DNA from: Gilliamella apis
GTDB taxonomy: Bacteria; Pseudomonadota; Gammaproteobacteria; Enterobacterales; Orbaceae
NCBI RefSeq assembly: GCF_030758615.1
Contig: NZ_CP132381.1
Location: 1,426,001-1,490,000, forward strand
Direction: 5' to 3'
DNA: 64,000 bases
Positions 1 through 10,186 of the stretch are shown piece by piece; within the stretch, counting starts at the first letter, position 1, and each line of letters begins with the position of its first letter. The position numbers were made by a program, and so were the translations under genes. Below the pieces are notes generated by a model. It was not told where the DNA came from and did no database searches. It saw nothing but the letters and a program-made list of their open reading frames with translations.

Positions 1-120
1 AATATATTTAGCATCAGGAAAAACTTTTTTTAATCCAGATTCGATTGCCTGACATACCTCTTTTGCGGTTAAGCTTTCCTTAAACGAGTCAGGAGCAAGT
101 ACAAATGTTTTTTGTTTCAT
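1..120 (-). CDS. glycerate kinase, N-terminal part (cut by window edge)
   Basis: Only the first 40 codons are present. The protein begins [20 protein letters not shown], which matches the start of the type I glycerate kinase family (GarK/GlxK, typically about 380 residues), where the APDSFKxSL motif opens the N-terminal domain. Family members phosphorylate D-glycerate to 2- or 3-phosphoglycerate. It lies 17 nt downstream of a GntP-type permease on the same strand, so the two probably form an uptake-and-activation operon for glycerate or a related sugar acid. GarK and GlxK cannot be told apart from this fragment. Confidence 0.85.
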   Translation of the reverse strand, partial: MKQKTFVLAPDSFKESLTAKEVCQAIESGLKKVFPDAKYI

Positions 121-137
121 AAAAATTACTCTTAATA

Positions 138-1442
138 TTACATAATAAATTGATAGAAAATTGTGGCAACGAGTGTCATAGTGCCACCAACCATAGCTTC
201 ATATGGGATCAATTTCATACGTTGTTTAATTGTCATATTCATACTACCACCAGTGACATGGAAGTAGTTTCCTTGTGGTAATGAATCAATAACAGTTGCA
301 CCTGTATGCATCATTACAGCTGCACTAATAGCCGGTATTCCTATGTCTGTAATGGTTGAACCAAAAGTCCCAGTTGCTAAAATAACGCCAGTAGATGTTG
401 ACGCGGTGGCCGCTGCCATTAATACACCGGAAATTGGTGATAAGTAATAACCTGAGATGCCCATATAATCAATAATATTGATAACTTGAGTAGCTAAGTT
501 TGATGAACCAATTAAACCAGCAATAGCACCTGCACCGACAAGGATGAGTACGGTTGGTGTCATTTTTTCAATCCCGGATTTAGTATACATAGCAATGTTA
601 CGATGTTGCCCCATTGCTAACATACCGATGATTCCTGCAACGGGAAGTACATATAGCGCATCTATCTTTAAATTAGCTAATGCTTCAATATGAAAAATAT
701 TACCTATAGGGTTGATCATTAATAGCAAAATAGCAGTTACAGGTGCAACGATTGCTTTACTCAGAGAAGGATTGTTATTTTTTTGTTCTGCATCATTTTT
801 TTGCAAAGCAACGACTTCTTCAATAGTTACTTTATCGCCTTTATTTTTGATTAATGAAGCAATTACAACAGTTGCAATTAAACCAAATAGTGCAGGGATA
901 AAACCAGCTATCATTACATCACTTAGACTTAAATTGAAACCATTGGCAACCGCAATAGTATTAGGGTTAGGGGAAATAATATTGCCAGCTTTACCACCAC
1001 CAGAAAGCGCTAATAATAATGCTAATCGAGAAATCCCCATTTTATTACCAACAGATAAAGCAATTGGCGCAACAATTAATACAGCAACCGGAATAAATAC
1101 GCCTGATGCAGTAATAATACCGGTGGCTAGTGCTAAAGCGAGTAATGCCTTTTTTTCACCTAATTTTTTTACAACAGCTTGTGCGATTGTTTCAGCTGCG
1201 CCTGATTCCATCATCACGCCAGCTAAAATCCCTGCGGCTAATACTCTGATTACGGTTCCCATTATACTTTGTGTACCGGTAGTTAAAATCGAAATAGTTT
1301 GTACTAGATTTGCACCTCCAATAAATGCACCTATTATCGCACCAAAAAATAACGAATAAACTGGATTTATTCCGCGTAGAATTAAAAAAATAGCAAGAAA
1401 AAGTCCTATTATCGCTCCATACCAACTTATGAATTCAGTCAT
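138..1442 (-). CDS. GntP-family sugar-acid permease
   Basis: A 434-residue, strongly hydrophobic protein with about 12 predicted membrane segments and no signal peptide, of normal length for the GntP (gluconate/glycerate:H+ symporter) family. The glycine-rich stretch [20 protein letters not shown] near residue 150 is typical of this family's central loop. Its downstream partner is a glycerate kinase, so glycerate or a glycerate-yielding sugar acid is the likeliest substrate; gluconate remains possible. A CRP-like site lies 141 bp upstream of the start, suggesting catabolite control. The function is family knowledge, the substrate is inference from context. Confidence 0.8.
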   Translation of the reverse strand: MTEFISWYGAIIGLFLAIFLILRGINPVYSLFFGAIIGAFIGGANLVQTISILTTGTQSIMGTVIRVLAAGILAGVMMESGAAETIAQAVVKKLGEKKALLALALATGIITASGVFIPVAVLIVAPIALSVGNKMGISRLALLLALSGGGKAGNIISPNPNTIAVANGFNLSLSDVMIAGFIPALFGLIATVVIASLIKNKGDKVTIEEVVALQKNDAEQKNNNPSLSKAIVAPVTAILLLMINPIGNIFHIEALANLKIDALYVLPVAGIIGMLAMGQHRNIAMYTKSGIEKMTPTVLILVGAGAIAGLIGSSNLATQVINIIDYMGISGYYLSPISGVLMAAATASTSTGVILATGTFGSTITDIGIPAISAAVMMHTGATVIDSLPQGNYFHVTGGSMNMTIKQRMKLIPYEAMVGGTMTLVATIFYQFIM

Positions 1443-1582
1443 TTAAATTTTCCTCATTGCTTTTTATGACTATCAAAAAATATTGTTCTAATTTTATTAT
1501 TGAATTTGTTTGCTAGGCTATGTGGTTTTGCACAAATGTGAGCAATAAAAGCTAAAAAATATTGGGCGTTATAATAGTTTTA

Positions 1583-1598
1583 TGTGATATTAATCACA
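1583..1598. promoter_or_regulatory. CRP-binding site (perfect half-sites)
   Basis: TGTGATATTAATCACA matches the TGTGA-N6-TCACA consensus for the catabolite activator protein in both half-sites. It is 141 bp upstream of the permease start and 268 bp upstream of trhP, so the permease/glycerate kinase operon is the more likely target. Binding is inferred. Confidence 0.75.
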
Positions 1599-1820
1599 AA
1601 TTTAGCGGATTTGTCTGTATAATTTTGTTTATGTTTTCATCGGATCTTTAAAAAAGAAATATTTCACAAGTTTTATTTAAACTTACGAAATAACGCCTTA
1701 TTCAACAGATTATTATTCCTTATTTATAATTGAGATATTGTTGTTCCTTATTATGGTTACAATAAATTTGCCAATCTGATAGCTAAAGCGTAAAATGCCC
1801 ATCCTATTTTGCTTAACCTA

Positions 1821-1836
1821 TTACCTTATAAGGTAA
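1821..1836. repeat. 16-bp perfect palindrome in the trhP leader
   Basis: TTACCTTATAAGGTAA is a perfect inverted repeat ending 29 bp before the trhP start codon. It is followed by a second small hairpin-forming stretch (CTGA...TCAG, about 1840-1853). It could be an operator for a dimeric regulator or a leader hairpin; no T-run follows, so it is not an obvious terminator. Confidence 0.5.
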
Positions 1837-1865
1837 TACTGACTTGAAATCAGAGGCATTTTTTA

Positions 1866-3209
1866 ATGACAATGTTATATCCAAAACCAGAATTACTTTC
1901 ACCAGCTGGTTCTCTTAAAAATATGCGTTACGCATTTGCTTATGGTGCTGATGCAGTTTATGCAGGGCAACCACGCTACAGTTTGCGAGTGCGCAATAAT
2001 GAATTTAATCACGAAAATCTCGCTATTGGTATCAACGAAGCCCATGCTCAAGGTAAAAAGTTTTATGTGGTAGTTAATATTGCCCCTCATAATTCAAAAT
2101 TAAAAACCTTTATTCGTGATTTAGAACCAATTGTTAACATGAAACCGGATGCGTTTATCATGTCTGATCCTGGTTTAATCATGTTGGTTCGTGAACATTT
2201 TCCGGAAATGGAAATTCATTTATCCGTACAATCAAATGCGGTTAACTGGGCAACGGTAAAATTCTGGCACAAAATGGGATTAACTCGGGTGGTGCTATCT
2301 CGAGAATTATCTCTGGATGAAATTAAAGAGATCCGTGAAAAAGTACCAGAAATGGAACTTGAGGTTTTTATTCATGGTGCGCTATGTATGGCCTATTCAG
2401 GACGCTGCTTATTATCTGGTTATATTAATAAACGTGACTCAAATCAAGGTACTTGTACTAATGCTTGTCGTTGGGAATATAAAGTATCTGAGGGAAAAGA
2501 GGACGAAGTAGGGCAAATAGTCCATAAATGCGAGCCGATTCCTGTACAACAAGTTGAACCAACATTAGGTGTTGGCTCAACAACCAATCAGGTCTTTATG
2601 TTAGAAGAATCTGGTCGTCCTGGCGAATATATGCAAGCTTTTGAAGATGAACATGGTACTTATATCATGAATTCAAAAGATTTAAGAGCAGTTGAATTAG
2701 TCGAAGATCTGACAAAGATTGGCGTACATTCATTAAAAATTGAAGGTCGAACCAAATCGTTTTATTACTGTGCTCGAACTGCGCAAGTCTATCGTCAAGC
2801 TATTGATGCCGCTAGCGAAGGTAAACCATTTGATCCACGCTTATTGGCGGAACTTGATTCTTTAGCTCATAGAGGATATACCGAAGGCTTTTTACGTCGC
2901 CATAAACATGAAGATATGCAAAACTATGTGCATAGTCATTCTGTATCAGATAGACAACAATTTGTTGGTGAGTTTAGTGGTCAACGTCTAAATGGCTTAG
3001 CTGAAATTATTGTTAAAAATAAATTTTCAGTAGGGGATAGTGTTGAAATGATGACCCCTAAAGGTAATATGACCTTTATTATTGAACGAATGGAAAATAA
3101 AAAAGGTCAACCAGTTCCAGCAGGACTTGGTGATGGTCACATTGTTTATATTCCAATCGCCGAAGACATTGATTTAAATTATGCGCTTTTAATGCGTAAT
3201 TTTGATTAA
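1866..3209 (+). CDS. trhP: tRNA 5-hydroxyuridine synthesis protein TrhP (peptidase U32 family)
   Basis: A 447-residue U32-family protein nearly collinear with E. coli TrhP (formerly YegQ). TrhP acts in the prephenate-dependent formation of 5-hydroxyuridine at position 34 of several tRNAs, a precursor of cmo5U. The N-terminus (PELLSPAGSLKNMRYAFAYG) and the central cysteine cluster (CMAYSGRCLLSGYIN, then GTCTNACRWEY, about residues 170-205) are diagnostic. The gene stands alone, divergent from the permease and convergent with proA, with a strong hairpin after its stop. A start two codons later is also possible. Confidence 0.93.
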   Translation: MTMLYPKPELLSPAGSLKNMRYAFAYGADAVYAGQPRYSLRVRNNEFNHENLAIGINEAHAQGKKFYVVVNIAPHNSKLKTFIRDLEPIVNMKPDAFIMSDPGLIMLVREHFPEMEIHLSVQSNAVNWATVKFWHKMGLTRVVLSRELSLDEIKEIREKVPEMELEVFIHGALCMAYSGRCLLSGYINKRDSNQGTCTNACRWEYKVSEGKEDEVGQIVHKCEPIPVQQVEPTLGVGSTTNQVFMLEESGRPGEYMQAFEDEHGTYIMNSKDLRAVELVEDLTKIGVHSLKIEGRTKSFYYCARTAQVYRQAIDAASEGKPFDPRLLAELDSLAHRGYTEGFLRRHKHEDMQNYVHSHSVSDRQQFVGEFSGQRLNGLAEIIVKNKFSVGDSVEMMTPKGNMTFIIERMENKKGQPVPAGLGDGHIVYIPIAEDIDLNYALLMRNFD

Positions 3210-3230
3210 TCTATTTAACTTATATAACTA

Positions 3231-3260
3231 ATAACTATATAACTATATAACTATATAACT
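3231..3260. repeat. 8-bp tandem repeat (ATAACTAT) x 3.75
   Basis: Three full and one partial head-to-tail copies of ATAACTAT lie directly after trhP and run into the left arm of the following hairpin. Such short direct repeats are prone to copy-number change by slippage; here they are non-coding. Confidence 0.85.
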
Positions 3261-3290
3261 AACTGTTCAGGTTTATGAATAGTTAGTTAT
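3255..3290. terminator. long hairpin, bidirectional terminator of trhP and proA
   Basis: A 15-bp inverted repeat (ATAACTAACTGTTCA against TGAATAGTTAGTTAT, one G-T pair) with a 6-nt loop sits between the convergent stop codons of trhP (3209) and proA (3296). It lacks a clean T-run, but its position and stability fit a shared terminator. Confidence 0.65.
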
Positions 3291-3295
3291 TATCA

Positions 3296-4549
3296 CTACT
3301 GACGAATTAAATCTTCGCCATAACCAATCCATTTATACGTTGTTAACGCTTCAAGGCCCATTGGTCCTCTGGCATGTAATTTTTGTGTACTAACTGCAAC
3401 TTCAGCACCTAAACCGAATTGTGCGCCATCGGTGAATCGGGTTGATGCATTAACATAAACTGCAGCAGCATCGACTAAGTTAACGAATTGTTCAGCATTT
3501 ACAAGACTACGCGTTAAAATGGCTTCTGAATGACCACTACCATATTCGCGAATATGTTCCACCGCCAATTCCAATGAATCAACAATAACAATATTCAGAT
3601 CTTTGGAAAGCCACTCTTGTCTTAGTTCATCATCCTCAACGGCAAAAACATTTGCCACTCCAGCATTCAAAATTTTATAAGAATCGGGATCAGCATGCAA
3701 TATCACCTGATTATCGGCCATGATTTGACTAAGTTTTGGTAAAAAAGTATTGGCAATTTCAGTATGAACAAGTAATGTTTCAACAGTATTACAGGTACTT
3801 GGTCGCTGAGTTTTTGCATTAAGTATTATTGATAGCGCTTTATCAAAATCAGCACTTTCATCGACAAAAATATGGCAAACACCAATACCACCAGTAATAA
3901 CAGGTATGGTTGAATGTTCTCGACAAAGTTTGTGTAATGCTGCGCCACCTCGAGGAATAATCATATCAACATATTTATCAAGTTTAAGTAATTCAGTGAT
4001 ATATTTGCGATCAGGATTATCAATAGATTGAATTGCTGTTTCAGGTAGACCGACTTGTTTTAAAGCTTGCTGAATGATAGCTATGATAGCGGCATTGGTA
4101 TTAACCGTCTCTTTACCACCACGTAGTATCGCTGCATTGCCGGTTTTTAAGCAGAGAGCCGCAATATCAATAGTCACATTAGGGCGAGCTTCATAGATAA
4201 CGCCAATCACACCTAATGGAACTCTGTGACGTTGTAACTTTAATCCACTTGCTAATGTCGAACCATCAATAACTTGTCCAATTGGATCGGTTAAAGAAAC
4301 AACATTTCTAACATCATTAGCAATAGATGATAATCGTTCTGAAGTTAATAACAGACGATCGAGTATTGCCTCAGTTAATCCTTGTTCTTTAGCCATAGCC
4401 ATATCTTTCTGATTAGCATCAAGAATCTCATTAGCATTTAGTTCTAATAAATCGGCGATATGAGTTAAAGCCTGATTTTTAATTTTTGTTGAGCATTGTG
4501 CTAATTGATATGAAGCAAGTTTGGCTGCTTTACCCATTTCGTTTATCAT
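3296..4549 (-). CDS. proA: gamma-glutamyl phosphate reductase
   Basis: A 417-residue protein, the usual length for ProA, which reduces L-glutamyl 5-phosphate to glutamate semialdehyde with NADPH in proline biosynthesis. It shows the aldehyde-dehydrogenase-like fold motifs of the family, including [12 protein letters not shown] near residue 110 and the active-site segment [16 protein letters not shown] around residues 245-260, where the cysteine is the predicted nucleophile. In most enterics proA follows proB by a few bases; here an unknown membrane protein gene and a gene-poor stretch separate them, so proA may need its own promoter or read-through. Confidence 0.97.
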   Translation of the reverse strand: MINEMGKAAKLASYQLAQCSTKIKNQALTHIADLLELNANEILDANQKDMAMAKEQGLTEAILDRLLLTSERLSSIANDVRNVVSLTDPIGQVIDGSTLASGLKLQRHRVPLGVIGVIYEARPNVTIDIAALCLKTGNAAILRGGKETVNTNAAIIAIIQQALKQVGLPETAIQSIDNPDRKYITELLKLDKYVDMIIPRGGAALHKLCREHSTIPVITGGIGVCHIFVDESADFDKALSIILNAKTQRPSTCNTVETLLVHTEIANTFLPKLSQIMADNQVILHADPDSYKILNAGVANVFAVEDDELRQEWLSKDLNIVIVDSLELAVEHIREYGSGHSEAILTRSLVNAEQFVNLVDAAAVYVNASTRFTDGAQFGLGAEVAVSTQKLHARGPMGLEALTTYKWIGYGEDLIRQ

Positions 4550-4559
4550 TGCTTAACCT

Positions 4560-5090
4560 TTATTGATTTTGTCCACAAAGTTTTTTAATAGATTGCATTT
4601 TTTCTAAATATAACTGCTTTTCTGACTCCAACATCATATTTAGGTCGATAACATAATCCTCAATAATATCGTTTGTCTTATATTTTATTATCATGGTATT
4701 AGGATTTTTTTCTGAGATATTAATAATATTCTTAAATAGGATACAGGTCATTTTATTTTTATCTTTTCTTTTTAAAAAGACATAAACAATAAAAAACAGG
4801 GTAAACAGGATAAGATCCGCAACGGTAAACTGACTATTCCTAATACTAATAAATGTTTTACCCAAAATGATATATTTTTCAGCCCATTGTAATAACAAAA
4901 AAACAATCATTAATAATAAAATGAGACCGAGTTGAAAAGGGATTTCGATTATGTGAGAGAATATAAAGAATGCTATAAAGCAGGTAAGTAAAATTATTAT
5001 AAGTGGTTCAATATATTTACGTCGATAAAAGACTAAATCCTGCTCATCTTTTTGCCATTTTTCGTGATAGCTATTAACTTCAATACTCAA
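4560..5090 (-). CDS. uncharacterised membrane protein between proB and proA
   Basis: A 176-residue protein I do not recognise. It has a charged N-terminus, two closely spaced hydrophobic segments (about residues 28-68), a third (about 90-106), and a hydrophilic C-terminal domain of about 70 residues rich in lysine, isoleucine and asparagine. This layout resembles YcxB-like or PH-like membrane proteins, but no diagnostic motif is visible. It ends 10 nt before proA on the same strand, so the two may be co-transcribed. Its low GC and position inside the normally contiguous proBA pair suggest acquisition. Confidence 0.6.
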   Translation of the reverse strand: MSIEVNSYHEKWQKDEQDLVFYRRKYIEPLIIILLTCFIAFFIFSHIIEIPFQLGLILLLMIVFLLLQWAEKYIILGKTFISIRNSQFTVADLILFTLFFIVYVFLKRKDKNKMTCILFKNIINISEKNPNTMIIKYKTNDIIEDYVIDLNMMLESEKQLYLEKMQSIKKLCGQNQ

Positions 5091-5527
5091 TTTTATAAGC
5101 CTTTTATCTTATTCATCTGTTTTTTTATTTATCGATAAGATAGGTAATCTATCCAGAACGCTATGTTATATATTAATTCATCAATATATTTTTGTAATTT
5201 AACTATGCATTTCTAATTTTACTAAAATAATTCCTCTAAACCCATTTGATTTACTATTGTATCGATTTTATTTTCTAAAGGAGCAGTTTGCTCGATTTTT
5301 CTAAAAGCTATTTTTAATGTAATAAAAACTTGTCTAGTTTTATTATAAATCATTTTGTATTATGAAAAATATAAACATGCCAATAATGACCTTATCTGAT
5401 GTTGGTTTTTGTATAGACAAAAGCCTGATTATAGGCATTATTACTATTAGTAAAAGATAGTACTGAACACAACGCTATAGAGTAAGTTTTTGTAACGATT
5501 TGGCCGAATGTCTCTATTCTAAATCTA
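5091..5527. other. gene-poor stretch between proB and the membrane protein
   Basis: 437 bp of very AT-rich DNA. Apart from a 43-codon open frame on the minus strand (5222-5353), nothing coding is supported. No clear terminator follows proB. Confidence 0.5.
5222..5353 (-). CDS. possible small protein or C-terminal gene remnant (43 aa)
   Basis: The frame encodes a 43-residue basic-then-acidic peptide ending IDTIVNQMGLEELF. The composition is protein-like, unlike the surrounding A/T runs, and the end resembles a normal C-terminus. No Shine-Dalgarno motif precedes the ATG. It may be the tail of a decayed gene rather than a functional small protein. Confidence 0.3.
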   Translation of the reverse strand: MIYNKTRQVFITLKIAFRKIEQTAPLENKIDTIVNQMGLEELF

Positions 5528-6637
5528 TTATTTAATCAGCATATCATCTCGGTGTACGGCAACAGGACCATATTCATAGCCAATTATTTGGCTAATTTCT
5601 TGTGAATGATGTCCAGCTATTTGTCGTAATGCATCACTATTATAACGGCTGACTCCTCGAGCTATTTGCTTACCAGATTTATCACAAATATTAATGACTT
5701 CACCACGTGAAAAATCTTTTTCGACTGCGATAATGCCTTTTGGTAATAGCGAACTACCATTATTTAAAATAGCATTAATCGCACCATCATCAAGTATCAC
5801 TTTGCCTACGTTTGGTGCGCCATATAGCCAATGTTTACGATGTTCTAATGGGGTTTTTTGCGGTAAAAAACGGGTACCAACCGATTGATTATTGACTGCA
5901 TCAACAATTACATTGGCTTTATTTCCTGCAGCTATAATTACTTCTATGCCAGCACTCCCGGCTACTTCGGCAGCTTGAATTTTGGTACTCATGCCACCGG
6001 TCCCTAAACCTGAAACACTATCACCTGCGATACTGCGCAGATCATCATTAATCTGAGTTACTTCTTTTATTAATTGTGCATTGCTATCGCTTCTTGGATC
6101 GGCGGTATATAAGCCTTCGATATCGGTAAGTAATATCAATTTATCTGCTTCAGCTAAAATTGCGGCAAGTGCTGATAAATTATCGTTATCACCAACTTTA
6201 ATTTCAGCCGTAGCGACAGCATCATTTTCATTAATCACTGGGACAATATTATTCTCTAGCATCGCTTTTAATACATCTTGAGCATTTAAAAAGCGTTCAC
6301 GATCTTCTAGATCTGCGCGAGTTAATAGCATTTGTCCAATATAAATTTTATATATCGAAAACAGCTGTTCCCAAAGTTGGATTAATTTACTTTGACCAAC
6401 TGAAGCAAGTAATTGTTTTGTGGCAACAGTATTGGGTAGGTTAGGATAGTTGAGGTATTCTCGACCAGCAGCAATAGCACCCGAAGTCACGATAATAACT
6501 TTATGACCAGTTTGATGTAAATAAGAACATTGTCGAATCAGTTCTACTATTCTCGCACGGTCTAACTGTTTAGTTCCTCCAGTTAAAACACTGGTACCGA
6601 GTTTAACAACGACAGTTTGTTGTTTTTTATTATTCAT
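5528..6637 (-). CDS. proB: glutamate 5-kinase
   Basis: A 369-residue protein (E. coli ProB is 367) that phosphorylates L-glutamate in the first step of proline synthesis. The amino-acid kinase domain (about residues 1-255) opens with [13 protein letters not shown] and carries the [11 protein letters not shown] and LLTDIEGLY nucleotide-site segments. A PUA domain fills the last 90 residues. I place the start at 6637 ([11 protein letters not shown]), which has AAGAG about 8 nt upstream and fits family length; a longer reading with 16 extra residues is less likely. It follows frsA by 26 nt. Family members are feedback-inhibited by proline. Confidence 0.96.
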   Translation of the reverse strand: MNNKKQQTVVVKLGTSVLTGGTKQLDRARIVELIRQCSYLHQTGHKVIIVTSGAIAAGREYLNYPNLPNTVATKQLLASVGQSKLIQLWEQLFSIYKIYIGQMLLTRADLEDRERFLNAQDVLKAMLENNIVPVINENDAVATAEIKVGDNDNLSALAAILAEADKLILLTDIEGLYTADPRSDSNAQLIKEVTQINDDLRSIAGDSVSGLGTGGMSTKIQAAEVAGSAGIEVIIAAGNKANVIVDAVNNQSVGTRFLPQKTPLEHRKHWLYGAPNVGKVILDDGAINAILNNGSSLLPKGIIAVEKDFSRGEVINICDKSGKQIARGVSRYNSDALRQIAGHHSQEISQIIGYEYGPVAVHRDDMLIK

Positions 6638-6663
6638 AACAATACTCTTATTTAAATTAGCTA

Positions 6664-7926
6664 TTACAAAATAGACTCCATCCATTTAACTGATTGAGCA
6701 AAGGCGTTTTGTAAACCTTTTTGCAATGGTGTTTTGGGGATTGTGACAATTTTGCTTTGTTTTGCTGATTGAATTAATTTCGCTTCACTCAAATTACTTA
6801 ATTTATCATCTTCAAAGATAATATTCATAACTGGTATAGGGCAAGAATGGGTTAATAATCCTTGATTCTTAAGAGAAAAATAATTCAATTCGGCTGCTAA
6901 TTTTTGATTTGATACAGAAGTTAAACCTAAACGACTGGCTAGCATATCTTTATAGCTATTAGGTAGATTTTGTTGTAATGCCTTATCAACAAAGAGTTGG
7001 TGTACAAATGGAGTAAAATTAAATAACCCTTTAATTTTATTAGGCATTAAATAAGCAAGCCGTGTTGCAATATGTGAACCAAAGCGGAACCCAGCAACAA
7101 TCACTCGATTGCTATCTACCCATGGAACCGATGATAGTTGTTCGATCACTGCTTGATGAATTTGGCTACTATTTTGGCTCAATACAAAATTACGACTATA
7201 TCCAACGGTTGGTAAATCGACAGTTAACATAGCAAAACCTTGTGGAGCAAGATATTCACTAAAGTAACGATAATAATCAATTTGTAAATTACCTAAACCA
7301 TTGCAGACTAAAACAACAGGACAAACTCCACTATTACTATTGTTTGGTAAATGCAAAATGGATTTAATAACCCGATTTTCAACTTTAAACTCTAACTGCT
7401 TGGTTGAATAAGGTGAATATTCAAGTGCCTTCATATACGATTGATAGGCACAGGTTTGAGCATACATCGCTAGCTCATCATTCTTAAAATGAGGATAACT
7501 GGCAATACTGGCGTATTCGCTGGCAATGAGATAATCCTGATATAAACTATTTTTCGATTCTTCAGTTAAATTAGATTGAGCAACATTATCAGCTTTAGCT
7601 TGCCACATTGCAGCTTGATTTAAAAACTCATATATCCAGTTGCCAGATTGATAACCAATAACTGAATCCAACCATTTATCATTAGTATGGCGCTTAGTTG
7701 AAATAGCGATTCTTGATAAAACCGCTTCGATTTCTAACTTAGGAAGACCGCGCCAATACCATAAAAGAGGGTTAATGATTCGATACCATTTTGAATCAAT
7801 TTCACCATCAAGAGGACTAATACTGCTGCCATTGCTGCTATCAAGACGATTGATTAGCGATGATGTTTCAGGGTAGTCATATTGTGGTTTGAATATCTTT
7901 TCAGAAAGGTTTTCCGTCATAACCAT
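6664..7926 (-). CDS. frsA: FrsA family alpha/beta hydrolase-like protein
   Basis: A 420-residue protein aligning with E. coli FrsA (414 residues) from its N-terminus ([38 protein letters not shown]) to its C-terminal alpha/beta-hydrolase domain. In E. coli FrsA was reported to bind the glucose phosphotransferase component EIIA-Glc and shift the balance between respiration and fermentation. The usual nucleophile elbow is degenerate ([10 protein letters not shown] near residue 280), as in other FrsA proteins. The order gpt-frsA-proB is conserved with enterics. An alternative start is two codons downstream. Confidence 0.92.
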   Translation of the reverse strand: MVMTENLSEKIFKPQYDYPETSSLINRLDSSNGSSISPLDGEIDSKWYRIINPLLWYWRGLPKLEIEAVLSRIAISTKRHTNDKWLDSVIGYQSGNWIYEFLNQAAMWQAKADNVAQSNLTEESKNSLYQDYLIASEYASIASYPHFKNDELAMYAQTCAYQSYMKALEYSPYSTKQLEFKVENRVIKSILHLPNNSNSGVCPVVLVCNGLGNLQIDYYRYFSEYLAPQGFAMLTVDLPTVGYSRNFVLSQNSSQIHQAVIEQLSSVPWVDSNRVIVAGFRFGSHIATRLAYLMPNKIKGLFNFTPFVHQLFVDKALQQNLPNSYKDMLASRLGLTSVSNQKLAAELNYFSLKNQGLLTHSCPIPVMNIIFEDDKLSNLSEAKLIQSAKQSKIVTIPKTPLQKGLQNAFAQSVKWMESIL

Positions 7927-7949
7927 AGCAACCTAATTATATTGAATCA

Positions 7950-8483
7950 TTATTTATTATCACAGATTGGTTTAACAAACATGACACCAGTATCCCATGG
8001 TTGTTCAATCCATGTATCTTGTGCGATGTCGACAACATAATCATCAACTAATGGTTTACCTGCTGGTTTAGCAAAAATAGTTACAAAGTGCGCCTTAGGA
8101 TACATTTCACGAATGGTATGTGCAGTGCTACCAGTGTCAACTAAATCGTCAACAACAATAAAGCCTTCGCCATCACCGTTTGCTTGTTTTAAAATTAATT
8201 TTTCACGTTGATGATCATGATCATAACTAGAAATACAAACTGTATCGACATAACGAATACTAAGTTCACGAGCTAGAATAGCTGCTGGTACTAAGCCACC
8301 ACGACTAACAGCGATGATGCCTTTCCATTGATTGGCGGGTAATAATCTCTCAGAAAGCTGACGACCATAAGCTTGTAACATTTCCCAAGTGACATTGAAT
8401 TTTTTCTTCTCAGCGATAAGCTCTGCTTTATGCTGTTTTTTTGCTTTGATTTCTTCTTCTGTTAAAGTTTGTTCTATTGACAT
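7950..8483 (-). CDS. gpt: xanthine-guanine phosphoribosyltransferase
   Basis: A purine-salvage enzyme that joins guanine, xanthine or hypoxanthine to PRPP. The body matches E. coli Gpt (152 residues), including [19 protein letters not shown] and the PRPP loop [14 protein letters not shown] near residue 115. It is 177 residues long because of a 25-residue lysine- and glutamate-rich N-terminal extension ([20 protein letters not shown]) absent from the E. coli protein. No internal ATG lies near the E. coli start, so the extension appears real. It heads the gpt-frsA-proB set and is divergent from pepD. Confidence 0.95.
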   Translation of the reverse strand: MSIEQTLTEEEIKAKKQHKAELIAEKKKFNVTWEMLQAYGRQLSERLLPANQWKGIIAVSRGGLVPAAILARELSIRYVDTVCISSYDHDHQREKLILKQANGDGEGFIVVDDLVDTGSTAHTIREMYPKAHFVTIFAKPAGKPLVDDYVVDIAQDTWIEQPWDTGVMFVKPICDNK

Positions 8484-8633
8484 GTGTAACCTGCAATTTT
8501 AATCGAATATACGAATTTAATAAATTAATATTAATGGGCTAAAAATAGATGTAAAATTGCACCTTATTATAGAGTGGTTAGATAAAAAAAACCACTTATT
8601 AATTCGTTACCCACCTAATATTGAGGATAAAAT

Positions 8634-10097
8634 ATGCTATCGACCTTAAATCCAAAATTTGTTTGGCAGATTTTTAATGATATTTGTAAAATTCCCCATC
8701 CTTCACATCATGAACAAATGATAACTAAATATATAGTCGATTTTGCAGCCACTCATCATATTGACTGTCAGCTAGATAAAGCCGGTAATGTTTTACTGCG
8801 TAAAGCTGCATCTAAAGGTATGGAAGATTGTCCATCAATTGCTTTGCAAGCTCATATGGATATGGTTCCGCAAAAAAATGAAGGTACTCAGCATGATTTT
8901 CTTGTTGATCCAATTCAAGCTTATGTTGATGGTGATTGGGTCAAAGCTAAAGGAACCACATTAGGTGCAGATAATGGCGTAGGTTTGGCATCAGCCTTGG
9001 CGGTATTAATTGATCCTTCAGTTGAACATGGCCCTCTTGAAGTATTAGTTACTACTTCGGAAGAGACGGGGATGCATGGCGCTTTCGGTCTACAACCTAA
9101 TTGGTTGAAAAGTCATTATTTGATTAATACTGATTCTGAAGATGAAGGCGAAATATTTACTGGCTGTGCTGGAGGTGTTGATTTTACGACCAGTTTTGCC
9201 ATCACATATGCGGTAATGCCAGAAACACATGATTGCTATATTCAACTCTCGCTAAAAGGTTTGAAAGGTGGTCATTCTGGTTGTGATATTCATCTTGGCC
9301 GCGGTAATGCAATAAAATTACTGGCAAGATTTTTAGCGGAATATGGACAAGATATCTCATATCGATTAGCAGATATAAGAGGTGGTTCTTTACGTAATGC
9401 AATACCTCGAGAAGCATTTGCTGAATTAACCTTAAATAAACAAGATTTGCCAAAACTAGAACAGATTATTAACCAATATAAATCTATTTTACAAAATGAG
9501 TTTGGACAGGTTGAACCCAATATAGAATTAACCTTAAAAGAGGTTAATAGTGATCATATTAAACGAGTCATCGCCGTTGAACAGCAAAGTAAAATTATCA
9601 ATTTATTAAATGTTGCGCCAAATGGTGTGGTGAGTATGAGTAGCCAAATTCATGGTGTTGTTGAAACATCTTTAAATCTGGGGATTGTAAGTATTAGCGA
9701 TAATCAACTGAACGTTAATTTCTTAATTCGTTCTCAAGTTGATAGTGCGAAAGATGCAGTCGTTGCAACATTAATCTCGTTAAGCCAATTAGTGAATGCC
9801 AATTACGAAATTAGTGGTGGCTATTCGGGCTGGGAGCCTAATTTAAATTCTAGTCTTTTACAATTAGCTAAAGATAAATATCAAGAGATTTTCTCTAAAC
9901 AAGCAAAAATTATGGTGATCCATGCCGGATTAGAATGTGGTCTATTTAAACAGTCTTATCCTGATATGGATATGATATCCATTGGCCCGACAATTGTTTC
10001 ACCTCATTCACCTGATGAAAAAGTTAATATTCAAAGTGTTTATCGTTATTGGGAACTACTCATAGCAATCTTAAAATCTGCCAGCTATTTAAAATAA
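8634..10097 (+). CDS. pepD: aminoacyl-histidine dipeptidase (peptidase D)
   Basis: A 487-residue M20-family metallopeptidase (E. coli PepD is 485) that hydrolyses Xaa-His dipeptides such as carnosine in the cytoplasm. Metal-site motifs are visible: ALQAHMDMVPQ (about residue 78), GTTLGADNGVGLA (about 118), TSEETGMHGA (about 150) and the late ECGLFKQSYPDMDMISIGP with PHSPDE. A dimerisation lid domain lies between about residues 210 and 390. An inverted repeat follows the stop. Confidence 0.96.
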   Translation: MLSTLNPKFVWQIFNDICKIPHPSHHEQMITKYIVDFAATHHIDCQLDKAGNVLLRKAASKGMEDCPSIALQAHMDMVPQKNEGTQHDFLVDPIQAYVDGDWVKAKGTTLGADNGVGLASALAVLIDPSVEHGPLEVLVTTSEETGMHGAFGLQPNWLKSHYLINTDSEDEGEIFTGCAGGVDFTTSFAITYAVMPETHDCYIQLSLKGLKGGHSGCDIHLGRGNAIKLLARFLAEYGQDISYRLADIRGGSLRNAIPREAFAELTLNKQDLPKLEQIINQYKSILQNEFGQVEPNIELTLKEVNSDHIKRVIAVEQQSKIINLLNVAPNGVVSMSSQIHGVVETSLNLGIVSISDNQLNVNFLIRSQVDSAKDAVVATLISLSQLVNANYEISGGYSGWEPNLNSSLLQLAKDKYQEIFSKQAKIMVIHAGLECGLFKQSYPDMDMISIGPTIVSPHSPDEKVNIQSVYRYWELLIAILKSASYLK

Positions 10098-10105
10098 TCA
10101 TTAAC

Positions 10106-10138
10106 CTTCCTCCTACAGATCTAATGTGTAGGAGGAAG
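10106..10138. terminator. perfect 12-bp hairpin after pepD
   Basis: CTTCCTCCTACA and TGTAGGAGGAAG form a perfect 12-bp stem around a 9-nt loop, 9 bp after the pepD stop. No T-run follows on the plus strand, so termination would be atypical or the hairpin may stabilise the mRNA end. Confidence 0.55.
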
Positions 10139-10186
10139 ACATTTTCACCCCACTGCTAAAGTTTAAAACGTAGCAGCAATTGTCTT

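Larger units (their letters stand above)
1443..1865. other. intergenic region between divergent permease and trhP
   Basis: 423 bp of AT-rich sequence between divergent genes. It holds a CRP-like site (1583-1598) and a perfect 16-bp palindrome close to trhP (1821-1836). No open frame of gene quality is visible. Confidence 0.7.

Noticed and set aside
712..1359. 215-codon plus-strand open frame
   Set aside because: Lies wholly antisense to the GntP-type permease; low-complexity Ala/Ile/Asn product is a mirror of a hydrophobic gene.
5222..5353. Claim that the proB-proA gap contains an insertion sequence
   Set aside because: No terminal inverted repeats, target duplications or transposase motifs were found.
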